Shown piece by piece: positions 33,724 to 42,442 of a DNA stretch of 64,000 nt. The position numbers and the translations under genes are program-made. The notes beneath the pieces are model-generated. The model was given only the letters and a program-made list of their open reading frames with translations. It had not been told where the DNA came from and searched no databases. Position 1 is the stretch's first letter, and each line of letters starts with the position of its first letter. This DNA comes from an uncultured Paracoccaceae bacterium (GTDB lineage: Bacteria; Pseudomonadota; Alphaproteobacteria; Rhodobacterales; Rhodobacteraceae), in the NCBI GenBank assembly GCA_943787785.1, contig CALSNT010000003.1, forward strand, positions 62,001 to 126,000, written 5' to 3'.

Positions 33724-35808
33724 ATGACGGTTGTACGCTATGTCCAGCAAGAACGCGTCGCGGTGCTGACCCTGTGCAACCCACCCGTTAATGCGCTTTC
33801 GGTCGCAACCCGGACAGGGCTTCTAGACGGTGTGAACCGGGCATTGGCATCGGACGCGGCTGCGATCCTGATCGTCGCCGAGGGCAGCACGTTTTCTGCC
33901 GGCGCTGATATTAACGAATTCGGTCAGCCGCCTGTCGAGCCGTCGCTGGGTGACTTGTTCCGGCACATCGAGGACTGCCCGTTGCCGGTGGTCGTCGCAA
34001 TACAAGGCGCAGCCCTTGGTGGCGGGTTCGAACTGGCGTTGGCAGCGCATTATCGCATTGCTGCACGCAACGCCCGGATCGGGCTGCCTGAGGTAAAGCT
34101 GGGTCTGCTGCCCGGTGCCGGAGGCACGCAGCGGTTGCCCCGGCTGAGCGGAGCCAACGCCGCCTTGGAGGTGATCCTGTCCGGTGAACCGATCGCCGCC
34201 GAGGCGGCGCTGCAGATGGGAATGCTGGACGACGTCGTTGATGGCGACTTGGCCGAGGCCGGATTGATCTGGGCCGACCAAATCGCTGACGGCGGACTGG
34301 GGCCGCGCCCGACGCGCAAAGTGACAACCGGAATGTCGGACCCAGTTACCTTTATGGCCGATATTGCCGCCTGGCACGCCGCTCTGGAAGGCGAGACGGC
34401 GGACACGACCGGAAAGATCATCGAGTGTGTGGAGGCGTCCCTGCTGTTGCCATTCGAAGCCGGTCTGCGGCGTGAAAGATCGGTGTTTCGTGAGCTTCTG
34501 GCGTCGGACCGTTCGCGCGGGTTGCGCCACGCATTCCGAGCCGAGCGATCTGCAGGCCGATCAGCCAAGCAGGTCAGCGGTAAGCCACGCTATATCCAAA
34601 GCTGCGTGGTGATGGGGGGCGGTTTTCTCGGCGGCTCCATTTCGATGGCTTTGTTGAACTCGGGCCTGAAAACGACGCTAATCGAGACCGACGACGCGTC
34701 CTTGTCTGAGGCCGTCGGCAGTATCCTCGACGTCTACGACCGGTCGGTATCACGGGGTGATCTGGCCGCATCCGAGCGGGATGCCCGCATGGCCCTGCTG
34801 AGCGGATCGAGTGCGTACACTTCTGCCGCGGGTGCCGATGTTATCATCCACGCCGGACCTGTGGCGGCCGATCAGGCCGGGCGCGATCTGGCCGGCTTCG
34901 CAAAGGCGGCAGGCGGTCAGCCTATTCTGGCGGTTGCGAGTGACCTGGATATCTCGGTTCTGGTGGAGACCATCGGGCGCGACGCATTGGTCGGTCAAAT
35001 GGTGTTTCATCCGCCGTTGCGGGCCAATCCACTGGTTGAGGTTCTGGTTCCGGAGGGCGCTGCACCCGAACTGGCCGCAAGCCTGTTTGCCTTGGCACGT
35101 CGAATGGGGCTGAAGCCACTTTTGGTTGCGCCACGGGGTTCAGGTGAGGGCCTCATTGCGGGCCGCTTGCGAGGTGCAATGCGTCAGGTTGCCGAACACC
35201 TGTTGATCCTTGGGGCAGCACCTGAAGCTATTGATGCCGCTGTGCGCGACTGGGGCTTCCGGCTTGGACCGTTCGAGGCTGAGGATCGCGCTGGTCTGGA
35301 AGCGGGCCGCGCGGATCAGTCGCGCAGCTATCCCGACCGCAACCCTCAGATCATCGGGCAGCCGATGACCTCGGCTCTGTTGGACGCTGGTCGGACCGGG
35401 CGCAGCGCTGGGGCGGGATGGTTCAGCTATGACACCGAAGATGGCCGGGCACGCCCCGATCCCGTGGTGCGCGACATTTTGTCCGCCACCCGCCCGGGTA
35501 CTACTGCGGCACCCGGCGACGCCCAGATCCAGCTCTGGACGCAGGCGGCGATTGCAAATTCCGGGGCCTGGCTGGTGGCCGACAAGGTGGTGGATCACCC
35601 GATCGACGTCGATATGGCAGCGCTTTCGGGATTAGGTATGGCCCGCGCGCGCGGCGGCCCAATGCTTTCAGCAGATTTGGCCGGCCTTGCGCAGCTGCAA
35701 CAAGCGCTTGCGGCGATGAACGCAGAGCATCCGGGGGCCTGGACGCCGTCGCCGCTGTGGTCCGAGTTGATCAAGAACGGACGGAGTTTTTCTGACCTGA
35801 ACGAGTAG
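33724..35808 (+). CDS. FadB/FadJ-like enoyl-CoA hydratase / 3-hydroxyacyl-CoA dehydrogenase with altered dehydrogenase motifs
   Basis: A 694-residue bifunctional beta-oxidation protein. The hydratase part (1-190) is standard: GALGG-type LGGGFELALA and LPEVKLGLLPGAGGTQRLPRL with both catalytic Glu. The NAD-binding part (295-480) begins VMGGGFLGGSISMAL in place of the usual G-A-G-x-M-G. The catalytic stretch normally H-F-F-S/N-P is M-V-F-H-P-P, and the usual S-N-T-S is S-D-L-D. The C-terminal 3HCDH domains follow. The start at 33724 (MTVVRYVQ) opens the hydratase fold. The dehydrogenase half may be impaired or use another substrate. Confidence 0.85.
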   Translation: MTVVRYVQQERVAVLTLCNPPVNALSVATRTGLLDGVNRALASDAAAILIVAEGSTFSAGADINEFGQPPVEPSLGDLFRHIEDCPLPVVVAIQGAALGGGFELALAAHYRIAARNARIGLPEVKLGLLPGAGGTQRLPRLSGANAALEVILSGEPIAAEAALQMGMLDDVVDGDLAEAGLIWADQIADGGLGPRPTRKVTTGMSDPVTFMADIAAWHAALEGETADTTGKIIECVEASLLLPFEAGLRRERSVFRELLASDRSRGLRHAFRAERSAGRSAKQVSGKPRYIQSCVVMGGGFLGGSISMALLNSGLKTTLIETDDASLSEAVGSILDVYDRSVSRGDLAASERDARMALLSGSSAYTSAAGADVIIHAGPVAADQAGRDLAGFAKAAGGQPILAVASDLDISVLVETIGRDALVGQMVFHPPLRANPLVEVLVPEGAAPELAASLFALARRMGLKPLLVAPRGSGEGLIAGRLRGAMRQVAEHLLILGAAPEAIDAAVRDWGFRLGPFEAEDRAGLEAGRADQSRSYPDRNPQIIGQPMTSALLDAGRTGRSAGAGWFSYDTEDGRARPDPVVRDILSATRPGTTAAPGDAQIQLWTQAAIANSGAWLVADKVVDHPIDVDMAALSGLGMARARGGPMLSADLAGLAQLQQALAAMNAEHPGAWTPSPLWSELIKNGRSFSDLNE

Positions 35809-35887
35809 GGGGTCCTGACCCTGGGCGTCGGTTTATACCATGCTGCCGACTTGCGGCAGTTTTGCGTGGCTGATACGCCCTCCAGAA

Positions 35888-36991
35888 ATGTCTGACGATT
35901 TCCATCAGGTTTCGCCCGCCCTTTCGTCGGGTTTGCGTGTGTCGCATCTGTCGCGCAAATTTGGCGACCGGATTGTGGTCGACGACGTATCCTTCGAAGT
36001 GCCGGCGGGGCAGGTGACCTGCTTGCTGGGTCCTTCTGGCTGTGGCAAATCCACTACCCTGCGTCTGATCGCGGGCGTCGACCGCCAGAACGCCGGAACC
36101 ATCGAGGCCGCCGGGACCACTCTGGCCGGGGGTGCGATCCATATTCCGGCAGAGCAGCGATCGATTGGGCTGATGTTTCAGGATTTCGCGCTGTTTCCCC
36201 ATATGAGCGTGATCGACAACGTGGCGTTCGGGCTGAACGGGCCGAAGTCTGCTCGCATGCAACGGGCGAGGGATCTACTCAAGCGCGTGCGCCTGGATGA
36301 ATTCGCCGACGCCTACCCCCATGCATTGTCAGGAGGGGAACAGCAACGCGCAGCCCTCGCCCGTGCACTGGCCCCGCGCCCGCGCGTGATGCTAATGGAC
36401 GAGCCGTTTTCCGGCCTTGACGACAGGTTGCGCGACGGCATCCGGGACGAGACGCTGGAAATACTCAAAGGCGAGGGTGCCGCCGTTCTGCTGGTGACCC
36501 ACGAACCCGGTGAAGCGATGCGCATGGCCGACCAGATCGCCCTTATGCGCGATGGGCGGATCGTTCAGCAGGGTGCGCCTTACAATATCTACAATGCACC
36601 GGTGGATCGCGCCGCAGCGGCGTTCTTTTCCGATATCAACGTGATTAAAGGCACGGTGAAAGGGGCGTTAACCGAGACCCCCTTTGGCCAGTTCCTTGCC
36701 CCTGGCCAGCCTGACGGCACAAGGGTTGAGATTGTGATCCGCCCCCAGCACATTCGCATCGACTTTGATCGCGGCGGGCGCGGTCCCAACCCGACGCCGG
36801 TCGATGGAACACCAGCACGCGGCGTGGTCGAGCGGGCGCGGTTTTTGGGCAAGGAGTCGCTGGTCGATTTTCGCATGGATTTTGACGGCTCGCGCCTGAC
36901 CGCTTCGGTCCCATCGGTGTTCTTGCCGCAACCCGGAACGGCACTGTGGCTGATGCTGCGGCGCGAGCGGTGTTTTGTTTTTCCAGCGTGA
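35888..36991 (+). CDS. Orphan ABC transporter ATPase, FbpC/PotA-like with TOBE domain
   Basis: A 367-residue importer ATPase: Walker A GPSGCGKST, signature LSGGEQQRAALARAL, Walker B VMLMDEPFSGLD, switch His VTHEPGEAM. It ends in a TOBE-like regulatory domain (VEIVIRPQHIRI, ARFLGKESLVDF). This resembles the ATPases of ferric-iron, polyamine or sulfate importers. No permease or binding-protein gene lies next to it, which is unusual; it may serve a transporter elsewhere. The start at 35888 gives a normal N-terminus. Confidence 0.87.
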   Translation: MSDDFHQVSPALSSGLRVSHLSRKFGDRIVVDDVSFEVPAGQVTCLLGPSGCGKSTTLRLIAGVDRQNAGTIEAAGTTLAGGAIHIPAEQRSIGLMFQDFALFPHMSVIDNVAFGLNGPKSARMQRARDLLKRVRLDEFADAYPHALSGGEQQRAALARALAPRPRVMLMDEPFSGLDDRLRDGIRDETLEILKGEGAAVLLVTHEPGEAMRMADQIALMRDGRIVQQGAPYNIYNAPVDRAAAAFFSDINVIKGTVKGALTETPFGQFLAPGQPDGTRVEIVIRPQHIRIDFDRGGRGPNPTPVDGTPARGVVERARFLGKESLVDFRMDFDGSRLTASVPSVFLPQPGTALWLMLRRERCFVFPA

Positions 36992-37049
36992 CAGATCAGA
37001 CCGGTCTGGCGGCCAGTGTTGATAAATTGGTACTATTTCGGAGTCTTCG

Positions 37050-37090
37050 AATGGCCGTAGTGCGGACTTTGCTGCCGTTCGACTTCGGCG
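37050..37090 (+). repeat. Short dispersed repeat, copy a
   Basis: Begins ATGGCCGTAGTGCGGAC, matching copies at 37327 and 38018 at most positions of the 17-base core, and continues with a TTTGCTGCCGTTCGACTT-like tail. It lies about 140 bases ahead of a small membrane-protein ORF. The core holds a CCGCT..GCGG mini-palindrome in the better-kept copies. Confidence 0.5.
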
Positions 37091-37192
37091 CCTATAGATC
37101 ATTTCTGTAGGGTCGAGTTGGACAAGCGCGATACGCAACCCACAGCTTTCCGCGAAAGTTTGTGATATGGTTAGCATTGAAGGGAGGACATT

Positions 37193-37330
37193 TTGCCAAA
37201 CGAGAAAGGGAGGACACGCCGCGACTCGATTTCTATGGTCGGACCTTATGCCCGCATTCGTGTAGTCGTGGCCGTTCTCATCATTATTTTGGCTTTTGTT
37301 GTTATCGGCTATCGGAGTTTCTTCGGATGA
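37193..37330 (+). CDS. 45-residue small membrane protein
   Basis: TTG start at 37193 with an excellent AGGGAGG 5-6 bases upstream; stop TGA at 37328-37330. A basic N-terminus (PNEKGRTRRDSISMVGPYAR) is followed by one hydrophobic helix (VVVAVLIIILAFVVIGY) and a short RSFFG tail. Positive-inside topology would put the N-terminus in the cytoplasm. No family recognised. The stop codon lies inside the second copy of the local repeat. Confidence 0.55.
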   Translation: MPNEKGRTRRDSISMVGPYARIRVVVAVLIIILAFVVIGYRSFFG

Positions 37331-37365
37331 CCGCTCAGCGGACGAAGCTGACGTTGAGTTTGCTG
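37327..37365 (+). repeat. Short dispersed repeat, copy b
   Basis: Begins ATGACCGCTCAGCGGAC, one mismatch from copy c in 17 bases, followed by GAAGCTGACGTT. About 80 bases on, CTGTAGGGTTTTCCA matches TTGTAGGGATTTTCCA behind copy c. It overlaps the stop of the 45-residue ORF and precedes the 165-residue hypothetical gene. Confidence 0.6.
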
Positions 37366-37424
37366 TTTCAATGCCTGCAGACAATCCACTTTGACAGTTT
37401 CGGAAGCTGCTGTAGGGTTTTCCA

Positions 37425-37922
37425 ATGACATTTGCGATGGCCGCGTCCGATCTTGATAAACTGCGAAGCGTGATGGCTCGGCATCCCGAGGCTGCCGAGC
37501 CTTTGGGATTGTTTCTTGCTCCTACATTCAAACCATCGGGATATGCCTCCACGCCAGAATGCTGCAGGACCTTCGGCTGGACTGGTGGCGATGGGGTGCA
37601 CTTCAGTATTGCGGAGATCGAGGTAACGGATTCCCCAATTGTCATTACTGTGCCAATGAACTTCGACGCTCCAAACATGGTTGTCGGGAATAGTCTTCGC
37701 GAGTTTTTGGCGTTGGGCATGACGGTTGGTTACTTTTCTCTCGAAAAGCTCGTCTATGAATTTGAAGCAGGACTGACGCGCATAGCCGAAGGCTTCGAAT
37801 TTCAAGGACCTGCGCGCTCGGCGATTGAAGATATCAGAGAGACATTTGCACTAGAACTTTGGAACGATGCACGAAATCGCCTGGCTTTTCTGAATGCCAA
37901 GTACGCCAAAGCGCTGAGATAG
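37425..37922 (+). CDS. Hypothetical protein, possibly SMI1/KNR4 (SUKH)-like
   Basis: A 165-residue soluble protein; an ATG at 37437 is an alternative start. Features include a helical start (AASDLDKLRSVMARHPEA), a central TGGDGVHFSIAEIE and PIVITVPMNFDAPNMVVG, then REFLALGMTVGYFSLEKLVYEF. The G-x-D-G-V-H-F and F-L-x-L-G arrangement recalls SMI1/KNR4-like (SUKH) immunity-type proteins, but I cannot confirm it. GC and codon use are lower than in the flanks, suggesting acquisition. No toxin gene with which it could pair is visible. Confidence 0.55.
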   Translation: MTFAMAASDLDKLRSVMARHPEAAEPLGLFLAPTFKPSGYASTPECCRTFGWTGGDGVHFSIAEIEVTDSPIVITVPMNFDAPNMVVGNSLREFLALGMTVGYFSLEKLVYEFEAGLTRIAEGFEFQGPARSAIEDIRETFALELWNDARNRLAFLNAKYAKALR

Positions 37923-38017
37923 AGTCCCAAATGACTTAGTAGGCAGATTGCTAAATTGGGCTCTAAGCCGACATCTGACAGGTTCGGTAAGGCAGATGCA
38001 CCCAGATTGCGGCTCGG

Positions 38018-38070
38018 ATGGCCGCTCAGCGGACAAAACCGACTTTCCGCGAGTTGTAGGGATTTTCCAT
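38018..38070 (+). repeat. Short dispersed repeat, copy c
   Basis: Begins ATGGCCGCTCAGCGGAC, then AAAACCGACTTTCCGC and TTGTAGGGATTTTCCA, which is shared with copy b. It lies about 110 bases ahead of the GYD protein gene. Confidence 0.6.
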
Positions 38071-38178
38071 CAGACGTGTTAGACTGGATGCTGCCATAGT
38101 TTATTCAAAGCTGCGGGAGTTTCAAAGGGAGGGCATTCTACTTGGGGAATGTCGGGTCAGGTTTCACGGGAGGGACAC

Positions 38179-38508
38179 ATGGCGACTTTTATCATCACAG
38201 GAAATTACACGGCTCAGGCGATCCAAGGGATGATTGCAAGCCCGTCGGATCGGGCCGCTGCCGTCAGACCTTTGGTCGAGGCCGCAGGCGGAATGATGCT
38301 GTCCTATTATGCGACGACTGGCGAGAACGATTTCCTGATGATCTGCGAAGCAGCTGACGGGGAAGATATCATCCCCGCTCTGATGGTCGCTGGCGCGTCT
38401 GGTACAGTGTCGAATTTGAAAACGGTTCGAGCGTATTCCAGCGCAGATTTCACCGCCGCGCAGAAGAAAGCAGGCGGGATAGCTGCCAAGTTCAATCCGG
38501 CTGGTTAG
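38179..38508 (+). CDS. GYD domain protein
   Basis: A 109-residue protein of the GYD family (ATFIITGNYTAQAIQGMI..., GGMMLSYYATTGENDFLMICEA), a small ferredoxin-like-fold domain of unknown function common in Rhizobiales and Rhodobacterales. The ATG at 38179 follows GGGAGG with 5-base spacing. It stands alone downstream of copy c of the local repeat. Confidence 0.85.
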   Translation: MATFIITGNYTAQAIQGMIASPSDRAAAVRPLVEAAGGMMLSYYATTGENDFLMICEAADGEDIIPALMVAGASGTVSNLKTVRAYSSADFTAAQKKAGGIAAKFNPAG

Positions 38509-38714
38509 GGCGCTTAGGCAGATTCAGAAAAACTAACGCTCGGGCCTCGCCCCGGCAATTTTTAATTTGTGGTGGGCTTGGCCTGATGCTCTTTGGGCGA
38601 CTTTGCGCGCCTGTAGTTTACCCTGGGTTACAGCACAGCATTCGACACTTTGGGCTCAAAGCCACAATTCAGGTCAGGAGGATCGAACAACCTTTCAGGA
38701 ACACCGGTTGTCTC

Positions 38715-39410
38715 CTAATGGCAGCTTCGTGGCTCACGGTCATGCGCCGTGGTCCGGGCGCGAAAATCCGTCAGCGTCTTGCCGATTTCGTCCACGAACA
38801 ACTCCGGCAGCACTTCGGCGGTCTCGATCCGGTCGGCGCGCAGGGTTTTGAAGCCGCGAGATGCCTCGCACCAACAGGTGACCGTCCAGACCCGGCCCCA
38901 GTAGTCCAGTTCTAGTGGGCGGACCTTTCGCGGTGCCTCTTCGCCCGCCATCTGCAAACGCAACTTTTGCCGCGCCCGAATCGCGGCGCGCAGGGCTGGC
39001 ATGTGAGTGAATCCGGCCGCAGCATCAGCAAACGGGTAAACGGCAAACCCCCAGCCTGTGACCGCCTGATCCCGGTCGCCGGGCGGCACCGCGTCGATTT
39101 TGGCCGACAGGCTGGCGGCAGCGGCACGCCTTTCTGCGTCGCCACCTTCTCCGACGATGGCTAGGCCCAGATGTAGCGCCTCCAACTCGGTCATCGTCAG
39201 GTTCAGAGGCGGCAGCGTCACCGGCGCCGTCATCGCATAGCCGAGGCCTTTCGTGCCCCGCACGGGCACGCCCGAGGCCATCAGCGCCTCCATATCCCGA
39301 TAGATCGTACGCGCCGTGACACCCAGACGCGCGGCAATGTCGCGAGCCAGGTGAACGCGCCCGTCGCGCAGGATCTGCACCATCTCCAGCAGGCGGTCAC
39401 TTCGGCGCAT
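38715..39410 (-). CDS. YafY-type HTH/WYL transcriptional regulator
   Basis: A 231-residue regulator: winged helix of the HTH_11 (DeoR-like) type at 1-60 (RSDRLLEMVQILRDG, LGVTARTIYRDMEALMASG) and a WYL-like domain at 130-225 (LRLQMAGEEAPRKVRPLELDYWGRVWTVTCWCE). WYL domains bind nucleic acids or small ligands. Members of this YafY subgroup are usually autoregulated. A perfect palindrome lies 48 bases upstream. No obvious partner gene is adjacent; the tat operon runs the other way. Confidence 0.9.
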   Translation of the reverse strand: MRRSDRLLEMVQILRDGRVHLARDIAARLGVTARTIYRDMEALMASGVPVRGTKGLGYAMTAPVTLPPLNLTMTELEALHLGLAIVGEGGDAERRAAAASLSAKIDAVPPGDRDQAVTGWGFAVYPFADAAAGFTHMPALRAAIRARQKLRLQMAGEEAPRKVRPLELDYWGRVWTVTCWCEASRGFKTLRADRIETAEVLPELFVDEIGKTLTDFRARTTAHDREPRSCH

Positions 39411-39457
39411 CTGTTTCCTCAGGTGATTCGGTTGCAGGCGTGCGCGCTTTCCCGCAC

Positions 39458-39479
39458 AACTGACATTAACATGTCAGTT
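39458..39479. promoter_or_regulatory. Perfect palindrome upstream of the YafY/WYL gene
   Basis: The arms AACTGACAT and ATGTCAGTT are exact 9-base complements around TAAC. It sits between the YafY-type gene and tatA, where a promoter for the regulator is expected, so it is the likely autoregulatory operator. It could also influence the divergent tat operon, whose ATG is 163 bases away. Confidence 0.65.
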
Positions 39480-39641
39480 GAAGTTCGGCGACCGCGCAGA
39501 GCGCTCTTTTAATGTGAATTAGGTCAGATTTGGCCGTCAGCGCTGTGAAATGCATCTTCCACCGGCAACCCGAAGGCCCTACATATCCACAGCTATCAAA
39601 TCGGACAGGTCGCCTGAGCGCGGCCTATTGGGAGACACACC

Positions 39642-39866
39642 ATGCTCAACAACATTGGCCTTCCGGGCCTGCTTCTAATCGCCGTCGTGGTTCTGGTCCT
39701 GTTCGGGCGCGGCAAGATCTCATCGCTGATGGGTGAAGTTGGCAAAGGCATCACCAGCTTCAAGAAGGGTGTCAACGACGGCACCAAGGAAATTGAAGAC
39801 GCCGAGATTGCCGCGCGTGACGTATCGCCGGACGCGACCGAGACGACCGACAAAGACAAAAGCTGA
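39642..39866 (+). CDS. tatA: Sec-independent translocase subunit TatA
   Basis: A 74-residue protein with one N-terminal transmembrane helix ([16 protein letters not shown]), the F-G-R-G hinge, an amphipathic helix ([20 protein letters not shown]) and an acidic tail. TatA oligomers form the pathway for folded twin-arginine substrates. The ATG follows GGGAGA. First gene of tatABC. The Tat-signal binding protein at 24778-26142 is one likely client. Confidence 0.96.
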   Translation: MLNNIGLPGLLLIAVVVLVLFGRGKISSLMGEVGKGITSFKKGVNDGTKEIEDAEIAARDVSPDATETTDKDKS

Positions 39867-39884
39867 TCCGGTAGGGGCACGCGT

Positions 39885-40523
39885 ATGTTCGACCTCGGCT
39901 GGACCGAGCTTCTGGTTATTGGCGTAGTGGCGCTGATTGTGGTTGGCCCGAAGGACCTGCCCGGAATGTTCCGTACCCTTGGTAAGTTCACTGCCAAGAT
40001 CAAAGGCATGGCGCGTGAGTTTCAGCGTGCGATGGATGACGCGGCGGACGAGGCGGGTGTGAAGGATATCGCCGGGGACATGAAGAAGATGACCTCGGCC
40101 AAGAACCTTGGGCTGGACGCGGTTAAGAAGGCGACCAAGGGCATGGCGGACTGGCCTGAAGGCGCGACCAAGGCGAGCGACCCGTCAACGGATCTTGGGC
40201 CTGAAACCGCGAAGCTCAGCGCAGAACGGGCGGCCCAGTCGGCGAAGACCAAGGCCGCAACCGCACGAACAACCGCCGAGCGGCTTGAAAAGGAAGCCCG
40301 CGAGGCTGAAGCGGCAGCAAAAGCCGCTGCCAAGCCCGCCGCAAAAAAGGCCGCCGCCAAAAAGCCTGCTGCCAAAAAGGCCCCGGCAAAGAAGACAGTT
40401 GCGAAAAAGGCTCCTGCCAAGAAACCCGCAGCAAAGGCGGCTGCAAAGCCACCTGTGAAGAAGCCCGCACCGCGCAAAACCGCCGCCAAAAAACCAGCCG
40501 CAAAATCTGGTGACACCGCATGA
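39885..40523 (+). CDS. tatB: Sec-independent translocase subunit TatB with long Ala/Lys/Pro tail
   Basis: A 212-residue TatB. The transmembrane start [26 protein letters not shown] and amphipathic helix ([19 protein letters not shown]) are typical. From about residue 135 to the end the sequence is a run of A-A-K-K-P-A repeats, like histone-H1-type tails, making the protein longer and much more basic than usual. TatB with TatC forms the signal-peptide receptor. Its stop overlaps the tatC ATG. Confidence 0.95.
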   Translation: MFDLGWTELLVIGVVALIVVGPKDLPGMFRTLGKFTAKIKGMAREFQRAMDDAADEAGVKDIAGDMKKMTSAKNLGLDAVKKATKGMADWPEGATKASDPSTDLGPETAKLSAERAAQSAKTKAATARTTAERLEKEAREAEAAAKAAAKPAAKKAAAKKPAAKKAPAKKTVAKKAPAKKPAAKAAAKPPVKKPAPRKTAAKKPAAKSGDTA

Positions 40524-41461
40524 GCGACACAAGCGCAGATACCGGCAACGAGCCGGATGACGTCGAAGCCTCGTCAGCGCCCCTGATCGAGCATCTTGCC
40601 GAACTCAGAACTCGGCTGATCCACTCGGCCATCGCATTTATTATAGGCATGGTGATCTGCTTCACCGTCTGGAACCCGATCTTCAACTTCCTGACCAACC
40701 CGATCTGTGGCGCGCTTGCCGACATGGGGCAGGACTGCAAATTGCAGTTCATCAAAGCGCAGGAGGGCTTCTTCGTTGCCATCCGCATCTCGCTTCTGGG
40801 TGGCTTTGCCCTGGCCTTCCCCTATATCGCCGGCCAGATGTGGCGGTTCGTGGCGCCGGGCTTGTACAAGAACGAAAAGAACGCATTCCTGCCGTTCCTT
40901 GTCGCTTCGCCCATCATGTTCTTCCTGGGTGCGTCCTTCGCTTTCTATGTCGTAACGCCGCTGGCCTTCGACTTCTTCCTGGGCTTTCAGCAATTCGGCG
41001 AGGCCGAGGTGCTTGCCGGAACCGAGGTTGCCGAAGGTGAGGCCGCCGTTGGCCCAAGCGTGATTTTTCAGGGCTCGGCCGAAGAATATCTGGCGCTGAC
41101 GATGAAGTTCATCGTGGCCTTCGGCCTGTGCTTCCAACTGCCGGTTCTGCTGACGTTGATGGGCAAGGCCGGGCTGGTCAGCTCGGTCGGATTGCGGGCG
41201 GTGCGCAAATACGCCGTCGTCGGCATTTTGGTGCTCGCCGCTATCGTCACCCCGCCGGATGTCATCACGCAGGCGATCCTGTTTGTGGTCGTCTACGGCC
41301 TCTATGAAGTCTCGATCCAACTGGTAAAACGCGTCGAAAAACAGCGTCTTGCCAAGCTGCGCGAAGAGGGCGTGCTGGGCGAAGACGAGGGGCTTTGGGG
41401 CGACGAAGATGATCTTGACGACGAGCTTGCCGATGATGAGCCCGAGCCTGACAAGAAATGA
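40520..41461 (+). CDS. tatC: Sec-independent translocase subunit TatC
   Basis: A 313-residue inner-membrane protein with six transmembrane helices. The receptor motif is [12 protein letters not shown], and family stretches include [41 protein letters not shown] and [13 protein letters not shown]. The C-terminal tail is strongly acidic ([20 protein letters not shown]), which may answer the basic tail of TatB. It overlaps tatB by 4 bases and the DUF815 gene by 4 bases. Confidence 0.97.
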   Translation: MSDTSADTGNEPDDVEASSAPLIEHLAELRTRLIHSAIAFIIGMVICFTVWNPIFNFLTNPICGALADMGQDCKLQFIKAQEGFFVAIRISLLGGFALAFPYIAGQMWRFVAPGLYKNEKNAFLPFLVASPIMFFLGASFAFYVVTPLAFDFFLGFQQFGEAEVLAGTEVAEGEAAVGPSVIFQGSAEEYLALTMKFIVAFGLCFQLPVLLTLMGKAGLVSSVGLRAVRKYAVVGILVLAAIVTPPDVITQAILFVVVYGLYEVSIQLVKRVEKQRLAKLREEGVLGEDEGLWGDEDDLDDELADDEPEPDKK

Positions 41462-42297
41462 GTGATCCAACGGAACGGATTGCCGCGGCGCTGGAGCGGA
41501 TGGCCCCGGCCCCGTTGGGTGCGCCTGATTTCGGCGTAGCGGACGCTTTCGTCTGGCACGTCGATCCGGATCGGTTGACGCCCGTCACCCGCGTAAATCG
41601 TGTCGACCTGCCGCTACTGGTCGGCATTGACCGTTCGCGGGACACCCTGCTTGCCAATACCTTGCAGTTCGCACGGGGTCACGCTGCGAATAACGCTTTG
41701 CTGTGGGGCGCGCGGGGCATGGGGAAATCCAGTCTGGTCAAGGCGATCCATGCTGAGGTTCTGACCCAAGGTGAGGCGTTAAAGATCGTCGAGGTGCAGC
41801 GCGAAGACTTGCCCTCGATCGGGCGGCTGCTGGGCCTTCTGCGCGATGCGCCGCACCGTTTCCTGTTGTTTTGTGACGATCTGTCATTCAGCCATGACGA
41901 TGAGCATTACAAATCGCTGAAGGCCGTCCTCGATGGTGGGATCGAGGGGCGGCCTGAAAACGTCGTGTTCTATGCGACCTCAAACCGCCGTCACCTGATG
42001 CCGCGCGATATGATCGAGAACGAACGCTCCAGCGCCATCAACCCGTCCGAGGCGGTCGAGGAAAAGGTCAGTTTGTCTGATCGGTTTGGCCTGTGGCTGG
42101 GCTTCCATCCCTGCACGCAGGACGAATACCTGACGATGATCCGGGGCTATTGCGACGCACATGGGGTCAAGATCGAAGACGACACCCTTCGCACCGAAGC
42201 AATCGAGTGGCAGGCAACGCGAGGGGCGCGCTCGGGCAGGGTGGCATGGCAGTATTTCGTGGACCTCGCCGGGCGGCGTGGCGTGAAGTTGAACTAA
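41458..42297 (+). CDS. DUF815 family AAA-type ATPase
   Basis: A 279-residue P-loop ATPase. Walker A is GARGMGKSS (about 84-92), Walker [11 protein letters not shown], and the DUF815 signature runs [26 protein letters not shown], quoted in part. Function in bacteria is unknown; the family is often adjacent to tat and nlpD-like genes in alphaproteobacteria. It overlaps tatC by 4 bases and is the last gene of this operon. Confidence 0.92.
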   Translation: MSDPTERIAAALERMAPAPLGAPDFGVADAFVWHVDPDRLTPVTRVNRVDLPLLVGIDRSRDTLLANTLQFARGHAANNALLWGARGMGKSSLVKAIHAEVLTQGEALKIVEVQREDLPSIGRLLGLLRDAPHRFLLFCDDLSFSHDDEHYKSLKAVLDGGIEGRPENVVFYATSNRRHLMPRDMIENERSSAINPSEAVEEKVSLSDRFGLWLGFHPCTQDEYLTMIRGYCDAHGVKIEDDTLRTEAIEWQATRGARSGRVAWQYFVDLAGRRGVKLN

Positions 42298-42442
42298 CCT
42301 TGCAGCGCCTTTAGGCATCGCCGTGGCGCACGGCACGCGCCGATATACATTCGCTTGGCTGCATGTATTGATCTTTATCAACTCGGAACAATTTCATTTC
42401 GCTAAACTCCAAAAAATAAAGAAACAACAAGGAGTTAGCAAT

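Noticed and set aside
36997-37008. CAGACCGGTCTG palindrome after the orphan ABC ATPase as a terminator
   Set aside because: Only six base pairs with no loop space and no T run; too weak to call.
40574-41470. A 298-codon minus-strand frame opposite tatC
   Set aside because: tatC is certain on the plus strand with overlapping neighbours; the opposite frame is rich in His, Arg and Gln as expected of a shadow.
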